This document shows, in pieces, positions 57,827 through 64,000 of a DNA stretch of 64,000 nucleotides (the stretch's first letter is position 1; each line of letters starts with the position of its first letter). A program made the translations under genes and the position numbers. A model generated the notes under the pieces. It worked only from the letters and a program-made list of their open reading frames with translations, was not told the origin of the DNA and made no database searches. Location: positions 1 through 64,000 of the forward strand of contig AP019702.1 in assembly GCA_006739055.1 (NCBI GenBank). The letters are read 5' to 3'. Origin of the DNA: Allostella vacuolata (GTDB lineage: Bacteria; Pseudomonadota; Alphaproteobacteria; ATCC43930; Allostellaceae).

Positions 57827-58582
57827 CTAGATGCTGCGGCCGCCGTCGACTTCCATGGCGATGCCGGTGATGAATTCCGCCTCGTCGGAGGCAAGCCACA
57901 GCGCGGCGCCGGCGATGTCGGCGGGGGTGCTGAACCGGCCGAGCGGGATGGAGGCCAGGAACCGGGCCCGCGTCTCCGGGTCGTCGCGGCCCATGAAGGC
58001 GGGCAGGAGCGGGGTCTCGCCGGCGACCGGGCACAGGCAGTTGACGCGGATCTGGCCCGCCGCCAGCTCGACCGCCATCGACTTGGTCATGGTGATGACC
58101 GCGCCCTTGGTGGAGTTGTACCAGGTGAGGCCCGGGCGCGGCCGCAGGCCCGCGGTGGACGCGATGTTGATGAAGTTGCCGCCGCCCATCCGCCGGAACT
58201 GCGGCACGCAATGCACCGCGGAATGGTAGATCGCCTTCACGTTGACGGCGAAGATCCGGTCGAACTCGGCCTCGCTGACCTCGGTCAGGGGCTGGTTGCG
58301 GTGGGTGATGCCGGCATTGTTGACCATGCAGTCGAGCTGGCCGAAGGAGCGGATGGCGGTCTCGACCAGCACGCCGACGCCCTCGCTCTTCGACACGTCC
58401 GACTGCACGAAGACCGCGCGGCCGCCCGCCTGGACGATGCCGCCCGCGACCCGCCGCCCGCCGTCCGCGTCGATGTCGTTGACCACCACCGCCGCGCCCT
58501 CGGCGGCAAAGCGGGCAGCGATGCCCTCGCCGAAGCCCGATCCGCCGCCGGTGACGATCGCCACCTTGCCGTCCAGCCGCAT
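57827..58582 (-). CDS. Short-chain dehydrogenase/reductase
   Basis: A 251-residue classical SDR. It has TGGGSGFGEGIAARFAAEGA at residues 11 onward, DIDADGG (NAD preference by the acidic residue after beta-2), NNAGITHRN, catalytic Tyr and Lys in LTWYNSTKGAVITMTKSMA, and the end FITGIAMEVDGGRSI. The operon with a Zn-ADH suggests oxidation of an alcohol in catabolism. The substrate is unknown. Confidence 0.92.
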   Translation of the reverse strand: MRLDGKVAIVTGGGSGFGEGIAARFAAEGAAVVVNDIDADGGRRVAGGIVQAGGRAVFVQSDVSKSEGVGVLVETAIRSFGQLDCMVNNAGITHRNQPLTEVSEAEFDRIFAVNVKAIYHSAVHCVPQFRRMGGGNFINIASTAGLRPRPGLTWYNSTKGAVITMTKSMAVELAAGQIRVNCLCPVAGETPLLPAFMGRDDPETRARFLASIPLGRFSTPADIAGAALWLASDEAEFITGIAMEVDGGRSI

Positions 58583-58651
58583 CCCCGCCTGCTCCCCCGC
58601 GTGAGGCGGGGATAGTAGCCGCCGCCCGCAGCGGGCGTCGAGCCGGCCGGA

Positions 58652-61366
58652 TCAGGTCCCTTCGGGCAGATCGAGACGCACCCGTACCAGGGTCGGGTCG
58701 GCCGCGGACGCCTCGCAGCGGAAGCCGAGGTCGCGGGCCAGCTCCAGCATCGGCTGGTTCTCGCGCAGCACGTCGCCGACCACCCGCCGGATGCCGCGGC
58801 CCTTCGCATAGGCGATAATCCGGCTCATCAGCAGCCAGCCCAGGCCGCGCCCCTTGGCCTCGCTGCTGAGGCCGATGGCGAACTCGCCCTGCTGGCCATC
58901 TGGGTCGGCCAGCAGGCGCACCACGCCCATGCCCTCGCCTTCCCCGTCCGGGCCGGAGCCCGCGTCGCGGAAGGCGATCAGCGCCATCTCGCGGTCGTAG
59001 TCGATCTGCGTCAGGCGGGCGAGCAGCAACTCGGGCAGGCGGCGGATCGGCGCGAAGAAGCGCATGCGCAGGTCGTCGGGCGTCATCCGGGCGATGATCG
59101 ATTCGAGCGCGGGCGCGTCCTCGGGGCGGATCGGGCGCAGGCGGATGGCCGAGCCGTCGGGCAGCGTCTCCACCCCCTCCAGCTCCTGCGGATAGGGGCG
59201 GATCGCGAAGCGGCCGCTGCCCGGGCGGGTGGCCGGTGCGACGCGGATGCGGGCGTCGAGCGCGATCACGCCCTCGGCGTCGGCCAGGAGCGGGTTGATG
59301 TCCAGCTCCACCACCTCGGGATGGTCGGCCGCCAGGTTCGACAGGCGGACCAGGGCATGGACGACGCCGTCGATGTCGGCCGGCGGCCGGCCGCGGAACC
59401 CGGCCAGCAGGCGCGAGACGCGCGTGCGGCCGATCATCTCGCGCGCCAGCACCTCGTCCAGCGGCGGCAGGCCCAGCGCCTTGTCGTCCAGCACCTCGAC
59501 CGCGACCCCGCCCTGCCCGAACAGCAGGACCGGTCCGAAGGTGCCGTCGTCGACGATGCCCAGGATCAGCTCGAAGGCGCCCGGCCGGGCGATCATCGGC
59601 TGCACGGTGAATCCCTCGATGCGGGCCTCGGGCGCGTGCTGGGCGACGGTGCGCAGCATGCGCTCGGCCGCGGCCTTGACCGCCGGCGGATCGGCCAGGT
59701 CGAGCGCCACGCCGCCCACGTCGGTCTTGTGGGTGATGTCGGGCGACAGGATCTTGAGCGCGGCCGGCAGGCCGAGCCGGCCGGCGGTCGCCGCCGCCTC
59801 GTCGGGGGTGGCGGCAACCTCGGTCGGCACGATCGGGATGCCGTAGGCGCGCATCACCGCCTTGGCCTCCACCTCCGACAGCCAGTCGCGGCCCTCGGCC
59901 AGGGCCGTCTCGATGGGCGCGCGGGCGGCGGCCCGGTCGGGCCGGCCGCTGCCCACCACCAGGCGCGGCACCTGGCGCAGCAGCTCCTGGTTCCGGCGGT
60001 ACTGCACCAGGTGCATGAAGGCGCGCACCGCCTGGTCGGGCGTCTCGTAGGTCGGGATGCCGGCGCGGGCGAAGAGCGCCCGGGCCGGTGCGGCGGCGCC
60101 GGCGCCCAGCCAGTTGGTCAGCACCAGCCGGCGCCGGTCGCCGATGGTGTCGATCACCGCCTGGGCGGCCTCGGTCGGGTCGGCGATCGCGGTCGGGCAG
60201 TTGAGCACCAGCACCGCGTCGGCATTGGGGTCGGACAGGACGGCGTCGAGCGCGGCCCGGTAGCGGCCGGCCGGCGCGTCGCCGATGATGTCGATGGGGT
60301 TGCCGTGCGACCAGGTGGCGGGCAGGGCGGCATCCAGGGCGGCCATGGTCTCGGGCGCCAGGTCGGCGAGCGCGCCGCCGCGGTCGATCAGGGCGTCGGT
60401 CGCCAGCACCCCCGGGCCGCCGCCGTTGGTCAGGATCGCCAGCCGCTCGCCCGGCAGGTTGCCGCCGAGGCGGGCCGCCACCAGCGCCAGCGTCTCGACC
60501 GCGTCGAACAGCTCGGCCGTGTCGTGCACCCGCAGCATGCCGGCGCGGCGGAAGGCGGCATCGTAGACAGCGTCGGAGCCGGCCAGCGCCCCGGTGTGCG
60601 AGCGCGCGGCCTTCGCCCCCTCCGCCCGCCGGCCGGACTTCACCACCAGCACCGGCTTGGTGCGGGCGGCGGCGCGGGCGGCCGACATGAACTTGCGCGG
60701 GTTGGTCACCCCCTCGACATAGAGCAGAATCGCCCGCACCCCCGGATCCTGGCCCAGCTGGTCGAGCAGGTCGCCGAAATCGACGTCGGCCATGCCGCCC
60801 ATGGAGATGAGGTGCGAGAAGCCGATCCCGCGCGAGGCCGCCCAGTCGAGCAGCGCCGTGACGATCGCCCCGGACTGGGTCAGGAAGGCGAGGTCGCCCG
60901 GCTTGGCGCCGATATGCGCGAAGGAGGCGTTGAGGCCGATCGACGGCACCAGCAGCCCGACGCAGTTGGGGCCCAGCACGCGCAGCAGGTGCGGCCGCGC
61001 GGCGTCCAGCATCGCCTGCTGCAGCTGCACCCCGGCCGCCGCCCCGCCCTCGCCGAACCCGGCGGTCAGCACGACGGCCGCCCGGGTGCCGCGCGCGCCC
61101 AGCTCGGCGATCAGCCCGGGCACCGTATGGGGCGGGGTGGCGATGACCGCCAGGTCCGGGGCGATCGGCAGCGAGGCGACATCCGGATAGGCCAGCACGC
61201 CCTCGATCGCCGCGTGGCGCGGGTTGACCGGCAGGATCGGCCCCTTGAAGCCGCCCTGCAGCAGGTTCCGCGCCGTCACCTGGCCGACGGAGTGGGGCTG
61301 CGGCGAGGCGCCGATCAGTGCTACGGACGACGGGGCGAGCAGGCGGTCGAGGTTGCGGACGGTCAT
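58652..61366 (-). CDS. ADP-forming acyl-CoA synthetase fused to GNAT acetyltransferase
   Basis: A 904-residue protein combining a CoA-binding domain (about 8-130, SVALIGASPQPHSVGQV), a ligase domain with the phospho-histidine motif SHTGALAG (His257), an ATP-grasp domain (about 480-690, with AVMRAYGIPIVPTEVAATPDEAAATAGRLGLPAALKI) and a C-terminal GNAT domain (about 725-900, FAIGLSSEAKGRGLGWLLMSRIIAYAKGRG). This is the layout of PatZ/Pka-type lysine acetyltransferases, which acylate and switch off metabolic enzymes such as acetyl-CoA synthetase. The His is retained, so synthetase activity is possible. It is divergent from tRNA-Gly. Confidence 0.92.
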   Translation of the reverse strand: MTVRNLDRLLAPSSVALIGASPQPHSVGQVTARNLLQGGFKGPILPVNPRHAAIEGVLAYPDVASLPIAPDLAVIATPPHTVPGLIAELGARGTRAAVVLTAGFGEGGAAAGVQLQQAMLDAARPHLLRVLGPNCVGLLVPSIGLNASFAHIGAKPGDLAFLTQSGAIVTALLDWAASRGIGFSHLISMGGMADVDFGDLLDQLGQDPGVRAILLYVEGVTNPRKFMSAARAAARTKPVLVVKSGRRAEGAKAARSHTGALAGSDAVYDAAFRRAGMLRVHDTAELFDAVETLALVAARLGGNLPGERLAILTNGGGPGVLATDALIDRGGALADLAPETMAALDAALPATWSHGNPIDIIGDAPAGRYRAALDAVLSDPNADAVLVLNCPTAIADPTEAAQAVIDTIGDRRRLVLTNWLGAGAAAPARALFARAGIPTYETPDQAVRAFMHLVQYRRNQELLRQVPRLVVGSGRPDRAAARAPIETALAEGRDWLSEVEAKAVMRAYGIPIVPTEVAATPDEAAATAGRLGLPAALKILSPDITHKTDVGGVALDLADPPAVKAAAERMLRTVAQHAPEARIEGFTVQPMIARPGAFELILGIVDDGTFGPVLLFGQGGVAVEVLDDKALGLPPLDEVLAREMIGRTRVSRLLAGFRGRPPADIDGVVHALVRLSNLAADHPEVVELDINPLLADAEGVIALDARIRVAPATRPGSGRFAIRPYPQELEGVETLPDGSAIRLRPIRPEDAPALESIIARMTPDDLRMRFFAPIRRLPELLLARLTQIDYDREMALIAFRDAGSGPDGEGEGMGVVRLLADPDGQQGEFAIGLSSEAKGRGLGWLLMSRIIAYAKGRGIRRVVGDVLRENQPMLELARDLGFRCEASAADPTLVRVRLDLPEGT

Positions 61367-61477
61367 GGGCGATCGGCCTTCGGCATGGTTTACGCTCTCC
61401 ATGCAGGAATGCTGCAATGCAGCATAGATAGCGCGCCTTGATGATGATCCCAAGACGGCCCGGTGTCGCGCCCCCTC

Positions 61478-61506
61478 TTGAAGCCGAGGCCCGGCCCGGC
61501 TATTGA
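61478..61506 (+). promoter_or_regulatory. Possible promoter for tRNA-Gly
   Basis: TTGAAG (61478-61483) and TATTGA (61501-61506) are spaced by 17 bases, about 40 bases before the mature tRNA. The -10 match is weak (3 of 6), so this is tentative. Confidence 0.35.
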
Positions 61507-61548
61507 TTGGGCCTGTGTCGCGCGGCCCGCTCGATCGGCCGCCCCGGC

Positions 61549-61622
61549 GCGGGTGTAGCTCAATGGCAGAGCAGAAGCTTCCCAAGCTTACGACGAGGGT
61601 TCGATTCCCTTCACCCGCTCCA
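61549..61622 (+). tRNA. tRNA-Gly (anticodon CCC)
   Basis: A 74-base cloverleaf. Acceptor GCGGGTG pairs with CACCCGC. The D-arm is AGCTCAATGGCAGAGC. The anticodon stem GAAGC/GCTTA (end pair G-A mismatched, as in related tRNA-Gly) encloses loop TTCCCAA, giving anticodon CCC that reads GGG. The T-arm is GAGGG-TTCGATT-CCCTT, with discriminator T and an encoded CCA. Its last 35 bases lie antisense to the end of the methyltransferase gene. Confidence 0.96.
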
Positions 61623-62184
61623 CCCCCGCTGCCGGGGGCTTGCGCAGCACCATCGATAGCTCGTCGATGACGTTCCAGTAGGTTGCGACGGCAAAGCGCA
61701 GTTCGTCCTCCGACATGCCCTTTTGCATGCGCTGCTGCCATGGCGCCGCCAGGCGGCTGCTCATCTCCACGATCTCCAGGTCGATGTCGAGATAGTCGGC
61801 GAGCGGCGTGTTCGGCCAGCCGCGGGCCGCGAACATGCGGCAGTTCGCCTTGCTGAACAGGCTCATCACGGCGGAGTTGATCGGCCGCACATGCGTGGGA
61901 TCCCCCCAGTAGCCGTCCGACCGGTGGTGCGGTGCCGTGATGCGGATGACGCCGCCCGGTGCGAGCACGCGGTGCATTTCCTGGATGATCGACAGGAACG
62001 TCTCGGATCGCTCGCCCAGATGCTCCAGCACGTGTACCGCGCGGATCTCCGTCACCGATTCGTCTGCGAATGGCCACGGCACCTGCTCCAGGTTCCAGAG
62101 AAGGTCCGGCTCGGCCGCCGCGAATCGGTCGATATTGACGTATCCCTCGAGCCGGTTGCGTCCGCATCCCAGATTGAGCTTCAT
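61588..62184 (-). CDS. SAM-dependent methyltransferase, C-terminus running into tRNA-Gly
   Basis: A 198-residue class I methyltransferase-like protein: KLNLGCGRNRLEGYVNIDRF at the very start, VTEIRAVHVLEHLGERSETFLSIIQEMHRVLAPGGVIRITAPHHRSD, typical of methyltransferases acting on sugars or envelope precursors. I chose the ATG at 62184 because GAGGG lies 6 bases before it; ATG 62190 abuts that site. The last residues (ERVKGIEPSS) are encoded by the antisense of tRNA-Gly, so the natural end may differ. It is divergent from dinB by 156 bases. Confidence 0.85.
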   Translation of the reverse strand: MKLNLGCGRNRLEGYVNIDRFAAAEPDLLWNLEQVPWPFADESVTEIRAVHVLEHLGERSETFLSIIQEMHRVLAPGGVIRITAPHHRSDGYWGDPTHVRPINSAVMSLFSKANCRMFAARGWPNTPLADYLDIDLEIVEMSSRLAAPWQQRMQKGMSEDELRFAVATYWNVIDELSMVLRKPPAAGVERVKGIEPSS

Positions 62185-62301
62185 GCGCATCCCTCAATCA
62201 GCAGGGGCGAACAATAGCCCGCGTCGGGCGGGTTGAACATCGCGCCTCTGGTCCGGTCACCGGAAATCCCGCTCCAACCCCAGGCTCGGCCGATGTAGAA
62301 T

Positions 62302-62316
62302 GTTCTGCGTCCGTTC
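62302..62316 (+). promoter_or_regulatory. LexA (SOS) box upstream of dinB
   Basis: GTTCTGCGTCCGTTC fits GTTC-N7-GTTC, the LexA operator of alphaproteobacteria, exactly. It ends 24 bases before the dinB ATG and probably overlaps the promoter, predicting SOS control of DNA polymerase IV. It may also influence the divergent methyltransferase gene. Confidence 0.85.
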
Positions 62317-62340
62317 TGGTTGGACACTGGGATTCGAGCG

Positions 62341-63432
62341 ATGTCCGCCCTTCAAGCGTCCGATGCCGCAGCGCCCCGCAAGATCATCCATGTCGACATG
62401 GATGCCTTCTTCGCCTCGGTCGAGCAGCGCGACGACCCGGCGCTGCGCGGGCGACCGGTCGCGGTCGGCGGCTCGCGGGAGCGCGGGGTGGTGGCCGCGG
62501 CCAGCTACGAGGCGCGGCGGTTCGGCGTGCATTCGGCCATGCCGTCGGTCACCGCGCGGCGCAAATGCCCCGATCTCGTCTTCGTCAAGCCGCGGTTCGA
62601 GGTCTACAAGGCCATCTCGCAGCAGGTCCGCGCGGTCTTCGCCCGCTACACCGCGCTGATCGAGCCCCTGTCGCTCGACGAGGCCTATCTCGACGTGACC
62701 GATGCCGGGCCCTTGCCCGCGACCGAGATCGCGCAGCGCATCCGCGCCGACATCCGGGCGGAGACGGGGCTGACCGCGTCGGCCGGCGTCTCCTACAACA
62801 AGTTCCTGGCCAAGCTCGCGTCGGACCACCGCAAGCCGGACGGGCTGTTCGTGATCCGCCCGGAGGCGGGCCCCGCCTTCGTCGAGATCCTGCCGGTGCG
62901 CAAGTTCCACGGCGTCGGGCCGGCGACGGCGGCCAGGATGAACCGCCTCGGCATCGAGACCGGGGCCGACCTGCGGGCGCGGTCCCTGGAGTTCCTGCGG
63001 CAGCAGTTCGGCAAGGCGGGCCCCTACTACTACTGGATCGCCCGCGGCATCGACCACCGGCCGGTCCGGGTCGACCGCATCCGCAAGTCGGTCGGGGCGG
63101 AGAACACCTTCTTCCAGGACCTGTCGACGGTGGAGGCGGCGCGCGACGCCCTGCTGCCGATCGTCGACAAGGTCTGGCGCTACTGCGACCAGGCCGGGGT
63201 GCGCGGGCGCACGGTGACGCTGAAGGTCAAGTTCGCGGACTTCCGGCAGATCACGCGCAGCTGGACGGGGGCGGTGCCGGTCGCGACCGCGGGCGAGGTC
63301 AAGCGGCTGGCGGACGCCCTGCTGGAGCCGCTGTTCCCGGTCGAGCGGGGCATCCGCCTGCTCGGCGTCACCCTGTCGGCGCTCGACCAGGAAGCGGACG
63401 CGCCCGAGGACCAGCTGCGGCTGTCGCTCTGA
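62341..63432 (+). CDS. dinB: DNA polymerase IV (DinB)
   Basis: A Y-family translesion polymerase of 363 residues. Catalytic acidic residues are Asp19 (HVDMDAFFASVEQRDDP) and Asp113/Glu114 (LSLDEAYLDVTDAG). The helix-hairpin-helix region contains KFHGVGPATAARMNRLG. The C-terminus is QLRLSL, a beta-clamp-binding type (QLxLxL). I chose ATG 62341; a TTG 21 bases upstream is in frame but less likely. Expression is predicted to be SOS-inducible through the LexA box at 62302. Confidence 0.96.
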   Translation: MSALQASDAAAPRKIIHVDMDAFFASVEQRDDPALRGRPVAVGGSRERGVVAAASYEARRFGVHSAMPSVTARRKCPDLVFVKPRFEVYKAISQQVRAVFARYTALIEPLSLDEAYLDVTDAGPLPATEIAQRIRADIRAETGLTASAGVSYNKFLAKLASDHRKPDGLFVIRPEAGPAFVEILPVRKFHGVGPATAARMNRLGIETGADLRARSLEFLRQQFGKAGPYYYWIARGIDHRPVRVDRIRKSVGAENTFFQDLSTVEAARDALLPIVDKVWRYCDQAGVRGRTVTLKVKFADFRQITRSWTGAVPVATAGEVKRLADALLEPLFPVERGIRLLGVTLSALDQEADAPEDQLRLSL

Positions 63433-63448
63433 CGCGTCCGGGAAGTGC

Positions 63449-64000
63449 CTACTTCTTGGACCAGATCGGCTGGGCCAGCGCCAGGTCGAGCGGGAAGACG
63501 GTCTTCGGCACGCCGTCCTGCCACTGCACGATGGTCAGGCCCGCATTCACCCGCCGGCCCTTCTCGTCGAACTTGATCAGGCCGCCCGGATAGTACTTGG
63601 AGGGCCCGAGGTCGAGGGTGCGCAGGGCCTGGGTCACCGCCTCGCGGTCGGCCTTGCCCGACTTCTCCAGCGCGGCCGCGATCACCCACATGTCGGCATA
63701 GGTCGAGATCGCGTTCTGGGTCATCCACGGCTCGGCATACTTGGCCTTCAGCTCCGCCATCAGCGGCTCGTGGCCCTTGGAGCCCCAGCTGCCGACGCAG
63801 CTCATCACGCCCTGCAGCAGCTCCGGCGCCATCGTCTTCAGCATGTCCGGCTCGGCGATGGCGATGCCGAACGAGATGGTCGGGACGCGCGCCTGGCCCA
63901 GGCCGAACTCGTTCATCTTCTCCAGGATCAGCTTGCCGTCGGAGATCACGGTCGGCAGGAAGAACAGCAGGTCGGGCCGGGTGGCGCGCACCTTCTGCAC
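63449..64000 (-). CDS. Branched-chain amino-acid-type ABC binding protein (truncated by window edge)
   Basis: The last 183 residues of a LivK-like (family 5/6 periplasmic binding-fold) receptor; the start and signal peptide lie beyond the window. Visible parts are RPDLLFFLPTVISDGKLILEKMNEFGLG, SFGIAIAEPDMLKTM, SCVGSWGSKGHEPLMAELKAKY, and the C-terminal GPSKYYPGGLIKFDEKGRRVNAGLTIVQWQDG. Ligands of such receptors are branched amino acids, urea or aromatic acids. It is convergent with dinB, 16 bases apart. Other transporter genes would be expected outside the window. Confidence 0.87.
   Translation of the reverse strand: MQKVRATRPDLLFFLPTVISDGKLILEKMNEFGLGQARVPTISFGIAIAEPDMLKTMAPELLQGVMSCVGSWGSKGHEPLMAELKAKYAEPWMTQNAISTYADMWVIAAALEKSGKADREAVTQALRTLDLGPSKYYPGGLIKFDEKGRRVNAGLTIVQWQDGVPKTVFPLDLALAQPIWSKK

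Overview
The window is very GC-rich, densely packed bacterial chromosomal DNA. Gene content and regulatory sites point to an alphaproteobacterium, probably Rhodospirillales-like. The best single clue is a GTTC-N7-GTTC LexA box in front of dinB, the SOS operator type of that class. A dnaA gene without dnaN beside it, a mreBCD-mrdA-rodA cluster, tripartite tricarboxylate transport genes and DUF917/hydantoinase genes fit the same picture. The genus cannot be fixed from the sequence alone.

Layout. 1-6.5 kb: dnaA, a secreted SYLF-domain protein, an isolated cobalamin pair (cobQ and cbiB, overlapping tail to tail) and a membrane glycosyltransferase. 6.5-10.8 kb: a D-tartrate dehydratase-like enolase-superfamily enzyme, an ankyrin protein, an amidohydrolase and a divergent GntR regulator with a palindromic operator candidate between them. 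11.2-16.9 kb: the rod-shape operon mreB-mreC-mreD-mrdA-rodA, then tRNA-Lys(CUU). 17-27 kb: a CsbD-like protein, an MFS transporter, tctCBA with an SDR, and a polar amino-acid ABC importer with an FMN reductase. 27-31 kb: an RlpA-like protein and a translationally coupled AroM-DUF917-hydantoinase operon. 31-39 kb: a GNAT enzyme, an ABC ATPase without partners, rmuC, a nucleoside transporter, then a 2-oxoglutarate oxygenase coupled to a complete nitrate/taurine-type ABC importer. 39-44.5 kb: SPFH/NfeD membrane proteins, a CGNR regulator facing azlCD, a YcaQ-like protein with an apparent ATT start, a glyoxalase-fold protein and a DUF1223 protein. 44.5-47.2 kb: acnA.

Positions 47304-47373 are not biological. 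They match a full Illumina Nextera i5 adapter (P5, index TATCCTCT, Tn5 mosaic end) with four substitutions. The preceding 65 bases look like a decayed inverted copy of it. The two flanks (1 to about 47238, and 47374 to the end) therefore cannot be assumed adjacent in the genome, and acnA has probably lost its true start.

47.4-64 kb: a small secreted Arg-rich protein, Rieske and EVE proteins, a PhyH-type oxygenase, and a five-gene operon (PepSY, DUF2271, DUF4198, ApbE, flavodoxin/NADPH reductase) behind a Fur-like box, which I read as an envelope flavin- or iron-linked redox system. Then follow tsaD with an MFS transporter, a zinc alcohol dehydrogenase with an SDR, a fused ADP-forming acyl-CoA synthetase/GNAT, tRNA-Gly(CCC), a methyltransferase whose tail runs antisense into that tRNA, LexA-controlled dinB, and the truncated start of a branched-chain amino-acid-type binding protein.

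I saw no insertion sequences, prophage, CRISPR array or rRNA.
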